Positions 55,845-64,000 of a DNA stretch of 64,000 nucleotides are shown piece by piece (the first letter of the stretch is position 1; each line of letters starts with the position of its first letter). A program made the translations under genes and the position numbers. The DNA is taken from contig NZ_CP081903.1 in assembly GCF_020091405.1 (NCBI RefSeq), forward strand, positions 3,844,501 through 3,908,500, written 5' to 3'. A model generated the notes under the pieces. It was not told the DNA's origin. It made no database searches and worked only from the letters and a program-made list of their open reading frames with translations. Source of the stretch: Bacteroides cellulosilyticus (GTDB lineage: Bacteria > Bacteroidota > Bacteroidia > Bacteroidales > Bacteroidaceae).

Positions 55845-55955
55845 TTAAAATTTAAATAAACTTGGCCCATTTGGTCCGAATCGTTCTTTGTCATTTTGAA
55901 ATTTAGTTTTATCAAAGGAGTCTCTCAGTTGAGTTTTATCCGTCAATGAGATGCT
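55845..55955 (-). pseudogene. Possible transposase C-terminal remnant
   Basis: Reverse-strand frame LSISLTDKTQLRDSFDKTKF ... FGPNGPSLF reads like the end of a transposase. Only ~36 residues remain. No inverted repeats are seen. Confidence 0.35.
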
Positions 55956-56488
55956 CAATATTTGTAGTACTTTGTATGTACTTTACTAGTCTACATACTA
56001 AATAAGGCACGCTATATTTATATTTCTGCAATTCTATATGATAAGAACCGGTAAGTTTGACTTTTTTACGATATCGGAAGTGGTAAGGTTTATGAAGAAG
56101 TTTTCCTAATACTGGCGTTTCCTCCTAATCAAATATGTCTATACAGATTTTCCGGTAGTTGAGGAAGGCTTGCTGTTAAACACATAATAAATAAAGCTTG
56201 TAAATAGAGAAGGCTGAAGAATAAAGTCATAGAATTTAGCGTATGATCTTTTCTTTTTATCACTGAACTTATCGTTTTTCATTAATATTCTGTAATTTTG
56301 CCACACAATTGAGAAATATATAAAATATGGTAACTATATATTGCCTTAAAGTGTGATCCTTGTTAAGCAGTAGGATATAGAAAATATAAACCTTCTATAA
56401 ATCGTATAATCGTGTATAGAGGGTTTTGCTGTAAGATAGTATATAGTCACTTAATATTTTTGCCCTAAATAATATATAATGTATAGTC

Positions 56489-56698
56489 ATGGATAAGGAC
56501 ATAAATCGTATCAAAGTAATGTTGGCAGAGAAGAAGCGCACAAACAAGTGGCTTGTAGAACAATTAGGAAAGGATCCTGCTACAGCATTAAAATGGTGCA
56601 CGAATGCAGCATAATCCAGCCTCGAGACTCTACTTCAGATAGCAAAGGTGCTAGAAGTAGGGGAAGAAGATGTGCTCGTTTATCCTTCAAAGATGTGA
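56489..56698 (+). pseudogene. Cro/XRE-family control protein with nonsense codon
   Basis: MDKDINRIKVMLAEKKRTNK ... KWCTNAA, then TAA at 56612-56614, then SLETLLQIAKVLEVGEED. It aligns along its length with the intact regulator at 30005. A CAA-to-TAA change would account for the stop. Position before jetA, 60 bases away, mirrors the intact gene before hsdM. Confidence 0.8.
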
Positions 56699-56757
56699 CA
56701 ATAACATATAAGAAATATACTGATGGATTTCAAACAAAATAACTTCGAATAACATTC

Positions 56758-58206
56758 ATGCAAGTAGAAGAAATAACACAAATGTTACGAGAGTCACCAA
56801 GCATACGACTCATAAAATCAAGAAGTGTGGATTTCTTCTTGTCTTTTGTCATTGAGGCGTTTGAGGGACAGTCGGCTATAATGCAGGAACGCTTGCACAT
56901 GCTACTGGAGAACCGACTGGATGAGCAGGAAAATGCGTTGGTGGAGGATAATCTTGAAATGACAAGACTAGGGGAGTCGAACGAACAGAAAGCAAAACGA
57001 CTCATCAAAGACTGGACAGACAAGGGATTCTTGACCAACTATCAGAACGAAGAGGGAGAGGTGATATACGAGATTTCGTCGCACACAAGCAAACTGATGG
57101 ATTGGGTGGTGAGCTTGAAAAAAGAGGATTACATCGGTACGGAATCGAAGTTCAAGACGCTGTTTGCCCAACTGAAGGAATTGGTGGAATACTCGAACGA
57201 GGACCGCGAGAAGCGACTGGAACTGCTCCGAGCCAAAAAGATGGAGATAGAGCATCAGATTCAGCGACTGGAGATGGGCGAAGAGGTCGAGGTGTATGAG
57301 GACTACCAGATAGAACCACGATACAATAGCTTGAATAAACTGGCTAAGGAGCTGCTTAGCGATTTCAAGGAGGTGGATGACAACTTCAAGGGGATTATCA
57401 AAGAGATATACGAGCGCCAGACAGACAATGCGGAGAAGAAAGTATTGCTGAACTACATCTTTGATGCGTATGGCGAACTGAAACAATCGCAACAAGGCAA
57501 GAGTTTCTATGCATTCTGGGAATTCCTGCTCTCGGCCGATCTGCAGAAAGAATGGGACGAGTTGACTGGTGCACTCTATGAAACACTGGAGAATAGAGGC
57601 ATTGATGCGCATGACATGTTTCTTAGGGAAATGAAAAAGCATCTGTTTGACGCAGGCGAGAAGGTGGCGAAAACCAACGATCGCATGAGCGAGAAACTGA
57701 GTCGCATCATTCGGCAGAACGGACAGATGAATGCAGAGGTGACAAAGCAGGTGATTAACGATATAAAGAAACTGCTCATCGAAGCCACCAAACAGAAAGA
57801 GAAACCAGAAGCTTCGCTTGAATATGAAACTATCGATATCAATCTGCCAGTCGAGCGCCCTCTGACTCTGACTCCTATAAAAGAGACTGTGTATAAGGAT
57901 AAGCCTGATATAGCTGAACTGAGTCTGGACGACTTGGAGCGCATAGGCAAACTCTACAATCCGTTTCACATCGATCGTCAGGTGCTGAGAGACCGCATTA
58001 ACGAGGTGCTGTACGACAGGCAGCAGACGACACTAGCAGAGGTGATAGAACGGAACGAGGGTGTGGAGAAAGGTCTGTCGGAAGTGTTTGGATACATTGG
58101 CGTGCTGAAGGAATATAAGACTGTGGTAAACGAAGAGCGCCAGCAATATATTGTTTTTGCAGAAAACAAAACGATATCAATTCCCGAAATCATAATAACA
58201 CGATGA
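56758..58206 (+). CDS. jetA: Type I Wadjet kleisin JetA (DUF3375), 482 aa
   Basis: N-terminal helix-rich DUF3375 start (RESPSIRLIKSRSVDFFLSF) followed by FLTNYQNEEGEVIYEISSHT (winged helix), long helices, and the C-terminal DKPDIAELSLDDLERIGKLY. No catalytic motif is expected. JetA is the kleisin that closes the JetC ring. Usual length for the family is similar. It overlaps jetB by ATGA. This is a different subtype from the 978 gene. Confidence 0.9.
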   Translation: MQVEEITQMLRESPSIRLIKSRSVDFFLSFVIEAFEGQSAIMQERLHMLLENRLDEQENALVEDNLEMTRLGESNEQKAKRLIKDWTDKGFLTNYQNEEGEVIYEISSHTSKLMDWVVSLKKEDYIGTESKFKTLFAQLKELVEYSNEDREKRLELLRAKKMEIEHQIQRLEMGEEVEVYEDYQIEPRYNSLNKLAKELLSDFKEVDDNFKGIIKEIYERQTDNAEKKVLLNYIFDAYGELKQSQQGKSFYAFWEFLLSADLQKEWDELTGALYETLENRGIDAHDMFLREMKKHLFDAGEKVAKTNDRMSEKLSRIIRQNGQMNAEVTKQVINDIKKLLIEATKQKEKPEASLEYETIDINLPVERPLTLTPIKETVYKDKPDIAELSLDDLERIGKLYNPFHIDRQVLRDRINEVLYDRQQTTLAEVIERNEGVEKGLSEVFGYIGVLKEYKTVVNEERQQYIVFAENKTISIPEIIITR

Positions 58207-58787
58207 ACGCAACAAATATACAACCATACAGCAGGGCTGTGGTGAAACTTCTGAAAGGCATCGTAGAGAAAGACGATGTAGTGTGGAATGATGTACTCGA
58301 CTACCAGAGCGAGATACTGGACTATATCAGCGTGATGGGGCTGGAACTCATCGTGAAAAAGGATGAGGGTTTTGCCTTTGTCAAGCAACTGAAATTGGAC
58401 GATGACAAAACGTTGAACATGACGTCGAGAAGGTTGTATGGTTTTGAGGTGTCGGTGATACTCATCGTGTTGAGGCAGATACTCGAAGACTTCGACAGCA
58501 ATCCAACAGAGTCGCAGGCTTCGTACAAGTATGTAACCGCCACTGAAATAAAGGAAGAGGCGGAACTGTTCCTGCCCACCACCTTCAATCGTGCCAAGTT
58601 TGAGAAAGACCTTGACCGCTATATCGACAGCATCGTCAGCTTTGGTTTCCTTGTGGAAGCAAAGCATGCTGAGGGCGAGAAACGCTATAAAATACATCGC
58701 ATCATCAAGGAGAAGGTGACACTGGACGATCTATTGGAATTCAAAAACAAACTGAACGACTATGATGCAGCAGATGAATCTCTTTAA
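58203..58787 (+). CDS. jetB: Type I Wadjet KITE subunit JetB (DUF4194), 194 aa
   Basis: DUF4194-type protein with GIVEKDDVVWNDVLDYQSEI, VSVILIVLRQILEDFDSNPT and a C-terminal wing (YIDSIVSFGFLVEAKHAEGE). It binds JetA and helps assemble two SMC dimers. Its 3' end overlaps the jetC start. All four genes are packed with overlaps, so they make one transcript. Confidence 0.9.
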   Translation: MNATNIQPYSRAVVKLLKGIVEKDDVVWNDVLDYQSEILDYISVMGLELIVKKDEGFAFVKQLKLDDDKTLNMTSRRLYGFEVSVILIVLRQILEDFDSNPTESQASYKYVTATEIKEEAELFLPTTFNRAKFEKDLDRYIDSIVSFGFLVEAKHAEGEKRYKIHRIIKEKVTLDDLLEFKNKLNDYDAADESL

Positions 58788-61700
58788 TACCAGTCCGGAA
58801 GTGGCAGGCTTCAAGCTTGACTATTTGGAAGTGTGGAACTGGGGTACATTCGACCAAAAGGTGTACTGCATGAATACGCAGGGCAATAACTCGCTGCTGA
58901 CCGGTGCCAACGCATCGGGCAAGAGTACGCTGGTAGATGCTCTGCTCACGCTGCTAGTGCCACTGAAGCGCCAACGATTCTACAACCAATCATCGGGTGT
59001 GGAGAAGAAGGGCAACCGTACAGAGGAGTCGTACTTCTTTGGCAACTATGGCAATCAGCAGCAGGAGGGTGCAGCGAGCACTACCACGCTTAGATTGCGA
59101 GACAAAGGGGCACGTTCGGTACTTCTTGCATCGTTCTGCAATGTGGACAAACGTGTGGTGACGCTGTTTCAGGTGCGCTACTACACTGGCGAGGAACTGA
59201 AGGTGTTGTTTGGCATAGCTCGCGAACCGCTGACTATAAAGCGCGACTTTTCGGAGTTTGACCTGCATGGCGACTGGCGCAAGCGACTGACGAAGAAATA
59301 CAATACGAACGACACAAGACGCAAGATAGAGTTTTTTGACGGCCCGGTTGCGTATGGCGAGAAGATGATAGCCCTCTTCGGAATGCGTTCGGACAAGGCG
59401 CTTACACTCTTCAATCAGATAGTGGGCGTGAAAGTGTTGGACGATCTAGACAGTTTCATCCGTACGAATATGCTCGAGGAAATGCCGGCTGAGGAAAAGT
59501 ACCAGGAACTAAAGGACAACTTCCAAAATCTGATGGAGGCGAAAACCAATATCGATAAGGTGAAGGAGCAGATTGCCCAACTGGAACCTATCAATACATT
59601 GGCAAAGGAACTGATGGCGATAGACACGCGCATAGCTGAATTGGAGCAAGAGAAGAGTGTGGTGGCCTATTGGTTTGCTGCGCGAACGGTGGATTTGTGC
59701 AACGAGGAGTTGGCGCGCTGCAAGAGCAACTTGAGAAAACTGGAAGATGAGTTGAAGGCGTTAAAGGTGAAGAAGAGTGAGCTGGAACAAGAGCAGACGC
59801 GCTTGTCGGTGGCTATTGAGAAGGACGAGGTGGGTCAGCAGATACGTGAGATTGAGAAGGAAATCAATCAGAAGGTGAAGATGCGTGATAACCGCAAGGC
59901 CAAAGCCGAAGAATACGATAAGCTGGCAAAGACGGTGGAGCTGACACAAAGTCCTGATGCAGAGGTATTCGATGCCAATCGTGCGACCGCCAAACACGAG
60001 AAAGATGCTCTGCAGGTAAAGATTGACAGGCAACTCATGGAAGAGAAGCGTCAGGCACAAAACCGTCAGGATGAAATCAACTGCACGATATCAGAGCGAG
60101 TGGATACTATACGCTATCTGCAGCAGCATAAGAACAATATCTCTGGTCGTGTGGCTGAGATTCGTGATGAGATACTGAAGGCTGTTGGTGCAACCGCCGA
60201 AGAGATTCCATTCATCGGTGAACTGATACGTGTGAAGGATATTGAGTGCGATTGGGAGTATGCCATCGAGCGTATTCTGCACAATTTTGCATTGAGATTG
60301 GTGGTGCCAGAGAAGTATTACAAGCAGGTGAATGAGTATGTGAATGGTCATAATCTGCGAGGACGCATCGTGTATCAGCGATACGAGGGCACAGAGCCTC
60401 TTCGTGAGTTTGAGGATAGGACATTGAAGGTGGATTCGTTGCTCCGTAAGGTTGAATACAAGCCAAAGTGCTTGTATTTGGATTGGCTTGAGGATAGGTT
60501 ATTTGCTGAGTTCAACTATAGTTGTGTTGATTCGCTTGCGGACTTCAACTATCTGCAAGAGAAAGCAGTAACGAAAGAGGGACTGATAAAGGCGAGAGGT
60601 GGTAAGCATGAGAAAGACGACCGACCAGAGACACGAGGCAAGGAACACTATGTGTTGGGCTGGGACAATAAGGAGAAGATTGCCATGCTACAGGCGGAAG
60701 TACGCCAGTTGCAGCAGGATGAAAAGGAGGTGGCAACCAAAGTCCGTCGTATAGAGGCAGATACAAAGAATGCTCAGGAGAAGCGAGAAACCTACTCGAA
60801 GCTGTTTGATAAATACGATAAGTTTGATGATATCGACTGGTGGTCGTGTGCACTCGTCATTCAGCAAAAGGAAGAACAGAAGCGACAACTGGAGGAGACC
60901 AATGATAAGGTGAAGATGTTGCAGGGGCAATTGGAGAGGGTGAGAAAGGAACTTGGTGCACTTGAGGAGAAGTTTAATGAAGCTATCGGTAACAAAGCAT
61001 TATTGGAAAATCGTGAGAATATACTCAAGAAACAGAGCAATGATTGTGCTTTGGCTTTGGCTCAAATAGGCGTTGTTGATACCGATGCTTTTGAGTCGCA
61101 ACACACAGATTTACTGAATGTGGCATTGGTGGGTTTGGACAAAATGCGTGACACGTTACAGAGTGACATCAATTCCGCTTTGCGGAAACAACGTGAGACG
61201 AAGGGTAGCAAGAGTGGCGATTTGAAGAACCTGATTTATCGCTTCAAGAATCCCACTGAGGAAATTACCGCGAAGTATCGCGATTGGCGTTCGGACGTGA
61301 ACCGTTTGCCCGAAGCCGTGGAGTTTGTGGGCGAATATCAGACCTATTACCAACGATTGCTGGACGAAGATCTGCCTGGGTTTGAATCGCGCTTCAACAA
61401 GTATTTACAGGAGAATATCATCAACAAGGTCAGTGCATTCAATATGTTCTTCCAGAACTGGCGCCAGTCTATCACCAAGACCATCGACCAATTGAATTCG
61501 TATCTTGTGGGCATCGATTTCAAGGATGCTCCAAAGACGTATATCCAGTTGGTCGCAGCCAAACGATTGAACGTGGATTTGAAGGAGTTCCAAGACCTTC
61601 TGAGCAGTGCGATCCCGAACATCCATGAGATGAATTCGACAATCGATGGCAGCAGGATTCATTTTGAACAGCATATCGAACCACTGATGTCTCGTTTACA

Positions 61701-62157
61701 AGACGAATCATGGCGAAAGTTGGTGATGGACGTGCGTGGATGGTACACATATAAGGCGGAGGAGTTTTATCAAGACGATGATCAGAAGCGTAACACCTAC
61801 GAGGCTATGGGACAGCTGTCAGGTGGCGAGAAGGCGCAATTGACATATACCATCCTGGGGTCAGCTATCGCTTATCAGTTTGGCTTGACTAAGAACGGAC
61901 TCGACTCTTCGTTCCGCTTCATTGCCATAGATGAGGCTTTTCGCGCACAGGACGAGGACAAGGCTCGCTATCTGATTTCGCTCTGCAAACAACTCCACCT
62001 GCAGTTGCTCGTGGTGACTCCGAGTGACAACATCCACATCGTGGAGAACGATATTTCGTATGTGCATTATGTGGAGCGCAAGGGCGACCGTTCTGTACTC
62101 TATAATATGCCTATCAGTGAGTTTAAGGCAGAACGTGAAAGGAGTATGGAGGTATGA
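58762..62157 (+). CDS. jetC: Type I Wadjet SMC ATPase JetC, 1131 aa
   Basis: Walker A GANASGKST at 48-56; long coiled coils from ~250 to 480 and ~620 to 790 around a hinge-like region (IERILHNFALRLVVPEKYYK); signature LSGGEKAQL near 1019; Walker B FIAIDEAF near 1053 and a D-loop AQDEDKARY. All ATPase residues are intact. It extrudes DNA loops and feeds JetD. Alternative starts at 58765 and 58774 reduce overlap with jetB. Confidence 0.93.
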   Translation: MMQQMNLFNTSPEVAGFKLDYLEVWNWGTFDQKVYCMNTQGNNSLLTGANASGKSTLVDALLTLLVPLKRQRFYNQSSGVEKKGNRTEESYFFGNYGNQQQEGAASTTTLRLRDKGARSVLLASFCNVDKRVVTLFQVRYYTGEELKVLFGIAREPLTIKRDFSEFDLHGDWRKRLTKKYNTNDTRRKIEFFDGPVAYGEKMIALFGMRSDKALTLFNQIVGVKVLDDLDSFIRTNMLEEMPAEEKYQELKDNFQNLMEAKTNIDKVKEQIAQLEPINTLAKELMAIDTRIAELEQEKSVVAYWFAARTVDLCNEELARCKSNLRKLEDELKALKVKKSELEQEQTRLSVAIEKDEVGQQIREIEKEINQKVKMRDNRKAKAEEYDKLAKTVELTQSPDAEVFDANRATAKHEKDALQVKIDRQLMEEKRQAQNRQDEINCTISERVDTIRYLQQHKNNISGRVAEIRDEILKAVGATAEEIPFIGELIRVKDIECDWEYAIERILHNFALRLVVPEKYYKQVNEYVNGHNLRGRIVYQRYEGTEPLREFEDRTLKVDSLLRKVEYKPKCLYLDWLEDRLFAEFNYSCVDSLADFNYLQEKAVTKEGLIKARGGKHEKDDRPETRGKEHYVLGWDNKEKIAMLQAEVRQLQQDEKEVATKVRRIEADTKNAQEKRETYSKLFDKYDKFDDIDWWSCALVIQQKEEQKRQLEETNDKVKMLQGQLERVRKELGALEEKFNEAIGNKALLENRENILKKQSNDCALALAQIGVVDTDAFESQHTDLLNVALVGLDKMRDTLQSDINSALRKQRETKGSKSGDLKNLIYRFKNPTEEITAKYRDWRSDVNRLPEAVEFVGEYQTYYQRLLDEDLPGFESRFNKYLQENIINKVSAFNMFFQNWRQSITKTIDQLNSYLVGIDFKDAPKTYIQLVAAKRLNVDLKEFQDLLSSAIPNIHEMNSTIDGSRIHFEQHIEPLMSRLQDESWRKLVMDVRGWYTYKAEEFYQDDDQKRNTYEAMGQLSGGEKAQLTYTILGSAIAYQFGLTKNGLDSSFRFIAIDEAFRAQDEDKARYLISLCKQLHLQLLVVTPSDNIHIVENDISYVHYVERKGDRSVLYNMPISEFKAERERSMEV

Positions 62158-63308
62158 TAACGGCAGCAGAAATACGTAAGAAGACAGAACGCAAGTATGT
62201 GGATTATTTGCGTTCAGTGGTTGCTGGCTCTGAGTTTGAACCAATTGTGATTCCTTGCGATAAGAAAGCGAGCGCATCGATGGATGAGTATCAGCACGAA
62301 CTAACGGACATCCGTTCGCAATCGAAAGAGGTGAAGGGCTTTGGTTACACGATTGAGTGGAAAACAGTGAAAACGAAAGCATTGGGCGAACAGGATCTGC
62401 CTGAGCGTGTGTTGTTCAGGAGTGCATCGGACGTTGAGCGCTTCTTGCTGAAGGGTGGTGAAGTGTCACAGTTTCGCAAGGATGTGGCGATGTTGTTTAA
62501 TGAGTTTCCGCAGCTTCGTCCATGGGTGGAACGCTATCCACTTAAGGTGATCGAGAATGCTTCCTCTTGGCCTGATTTGTTGAAAGTTTTGCGCTATTTT
62601 GTGGCGAATCCTTGTCCTGAGTTGTACATTCGTGAATTGCCTATTGAGGTGCACACCAAGTTCATTGAGCGCAATAAGGGAGTGCTTCGTGAGTTGCTGG
62701 ATATTGTCATTGTAGAGCATGTCTGTTCGGATGAGAAGGAGTTCGAAAAGCGCTTTGGATTGCGATACGATGAGCCATGGGTGCGCATTCGTGTGTTGGA
62801 AGCATCGATTGCGAGTGAATACTTTTCTGGTGTAGACGATCTGACGATGCCTCAGAGTCAGTTCTGTGCGTTATCGTTGCCTGTGCAGAAGGTGTTTGTG
62901 GTGGAGAATAAAGTCAACTTCCTGACTTTTCCCAAGTTGGCAGGAAGTCTGCTGATTTGGGGGCATGGATTCACCGTTGGCATCCTCAAGTCTGTTCCAT
63001 TCATGCGGCACGCTTCCCTATACTATTGGGGCGACATTGATGTACAGGGCTTCGAAATTCTCTCGCAGTTCCGCAGTTATTTTCCCCAGACGCAAAGCCT
63101 TCTGATGGATCGCGCTACCTTTGACACCTATTTTGAAGGCGACAAAGGCACTCCAAGCAATGTATCAAAGCCTCTCCATCTTACCCCTGCGGAAGCCACA
63201 CTGTATAATCATATCAAGTCTCACAACCTACGTCTAGAGCAAGAGAAAATTCCGCAAAAATGTATTGAAAATATATTCAATAGTTCGTTAAAAATTAGCC
63301 AAGTCTAA
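62154..63308 (+). CDS. jetD: Type I Wadjet TOPRIM nuclease JetD (DUF3322/DUF2220), 384 aa
   Basis: An N-terminal DUF3322 region (residues ~1-190) is followed by a DUF2220 TOPRIM domain: VVENKVNF near 249-256, YYWGDIDVQGFEIL near 290-303, and RLEQEKI with acidic residues near the end. It cuts plasmid DNA when loops stall on a small circle. Length and motifs are complete. The ATG overlaps jetC by 4 bases. Confidence 0.92.
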   Translation: MITAAEIRKKTERKYVDYLRSVVAGSEFEPIVIPCDKKASASMDEYQHELTDIRSQSKEVKGFGYTIEWKTVKTKALGEQDLPERVLFRSASDVERFLLKGGEVSQFRKDVAMLFNEFPQLRPWVERYPLKVIENASSWPDLLKVLRYFVANPCPELYIRELPIEVHTKFIERNKGVLRELLDIVIVEHVCSDEKEFEKRFGLRYDEPWVRIRVLEASIASEYFSGVDDLTMPQSQFCALSLPVQKVFVVENKVNFLTFPKLAGSLLIWGHGFTVGILKSVPFMRHASLYYWGDIDVQGFEILSQFRSYFPQTQSLLMDRATFDTYFEGDKGTPSNVSKPLHLTPAEATLYNHIKSHNLRLEQEKIPQKCIENIFNSSLKISQV

Positions 63309-63349
63309 GCGGTTCTGCGGTAAATAAAAGTAGTTCTTTGAAAGTTTTG

Positions 63350-63550
63350 TCAATTAATGTCGTGTCTGCTTGAATGGCGAACACGCCGTTCAAGCATATT
63401 GGCATTGTGTGTTACCGACTTGCATGAAGAAATTGAATATTTGATTTTCATTCTTTTGCAAGTGCCCTTGGCGAGATTGATTGCAGTAAGCGAAACGTTG
63501 AAGTGAAAGGCCATCTTTCTGAACAAGTCTTGACTATTACAGCTTACCAT
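63350..63550 (-). pseudogene. Transposase C-terminal remnant
   Basis: Reverse-strand frame reads SQDLFRKMAFHFNVSLTAIN ... IKYSISSCKSVTHNANMLER, resembling the end of an IS4-type transposase. Only 66 residues remain; no catalytic residues or inverted repeats are present. It marks the right edge of the Wadjet operon. Confidence 0.6.
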
Positions 63551-63771
63551 TCAAAAGCTTAGTTACTTCCAAAATAGATGTACATAATATGTCAAACTTG
63601 CGTTTTTACAAGTCTTCTGAGTCGTTTAGAAGCAATCTTTTCTCATTTTTTTGATTTACCATATGTGGCATGATAGATATATGATTTCCATCATCTCGGT
63701 TAAACCTTACATCTTTTGTTCTTGTAGGTTCATGCCACTAAGTCGAGTTAAATTTTGATTGTCTTAAAACT

Positions 63772-64000
63772 TCAATCTGCCAGCATCTTTAATAACAGAT
63801 AATATTCTTTCTTATGTCTTTCCATCTTCGCTAAGTCTTTGTCTGTCGGGTGTAGAATGCGGGTAATATCCATATTGTACTGAAGGTCATTCAATTTGAC
63901 TTTGATGGCCAAACGATGTCCGCGGAAACGATTGATATATGTTTCACGATTGCTAGTTGTGCGGAAGTCCATTAGATCGAGAGTCTCTTCAATCTCGTCC
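63772..64000 (-). CDS. Partial protein, possible HD/(p)ppGpp-hydrolase-like C-terminus
   Basis: The frame enters from the right edge (DEIEETLDLMDFR) and ends LLKMLAD at 63772. The segment VKLNDLQYNMDITRILHPTD resembles the K-x-x-D-x-x-x-N/H-M stretch of RelA/SpoT-type HD domains (KLADLxxN). Only ~75 residues are seen, so identity is tentative. Confidence 0.45.
   Translation of the reverse strand, partial: DEIEETLDLMDFRTTSNRETYINRFRGHRLAIKVKLNDLQYNMDITRILHPTDKDLAKMERHKKEYYLLLKMLAD

Noticed and set aside
1..64000. tRNA, rRNA or riboswitch genes
   Set aside because: No cloverleaf with CCA-end context, rRNA segment or recognisable riboswitch core was seen by eye; a covariance search would be needed to exclude them.

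Overview
The window looks like chromosomal DNA of a gut Bacteroides or a close Bacteroidales relative. The -7 element TAnnTTTG recurs upstream of genes. There is a HU-related DNA-binding protein followed by a 30-residue 'smalltalk' peptide, a HAD-hotdog fusion protein, and Bacteroides-type integrase and conjugative-element cargo. I cannot name the species from the sequence alone.

Layout. (1) 0-16.5 kb looks like stable backbone: a glycine-zipper lipoprotein, a four-gene SMC/TOPRIM operon that is a divergent Wadjet (JetABCD/MksBEFG-like) system, a SWIM zinc-finger protein, a decayed hipA, a HU-like protein plus smalltalk peptide, a HAD-thioesterase fusion, a DUF3352-like membrane protein, a zinc alcohol dehydrogenase and a TrmH-type RNA methyltransferase. 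(2) 16.7-40.4 kb is an island largely enclosed by two ~595-bp direct repeats (17653-18248 and 39812-40406). It holds an intact IS3-family element, an AAA/DUF4143 ATPase, a GmrSD-like DUF262/DUF1524 protein, two metallophosphoesterases with an unknown 437-residue partner, a hipBA pair, a type I restriction-modification operon (regulator, hsdM, hsdS, hsdR, YgjP-like peptidase) and an AbiH-like protein. (3) 40.4-52.5 kb is decayed mobile-element DNA: a broken Schlafen/AlbA-type ATPase gene, a second degraded copy of a module from 21.7-25.3 kb, an integrase gene broken by a frameshift and also interrupted by a complete 2.5-kb group II intron, a dead GNAT toxin/antitoxin pair and a split sigma-like gene. 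(4) 53.1-63.3 kb is a second defence cluster: an RloA/RloB (AbiL-like) pair with a damaged membrane/coiled-coil third gene, a dead Cro-type regulator, and a complete type I Wadjet operon jetABCD. The window ends in a transposase remnant and a truncated gene.

How it fits together. The area is a defence island. Two different Wadjet-class systems, expected to recognise and cleave circular plasmid DNA, lie about 50 kb apart. Between them lie type I restriction, a candidate type IV (modified-DNA) nuclease, abortive-infection genes and HipBA. Related small Cro-like regulators precede both hsdM (intact) and jetA (dead). A 56-bp inverted-repeat operator at hipBA recurs as an orphan at the island's left edge. 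Several single-base frameshifts lie in the mobile DNA, and one truncates hsdM. The very long neighbouring genes remain open, so I favour real decay, but read-level checks would be decisive.
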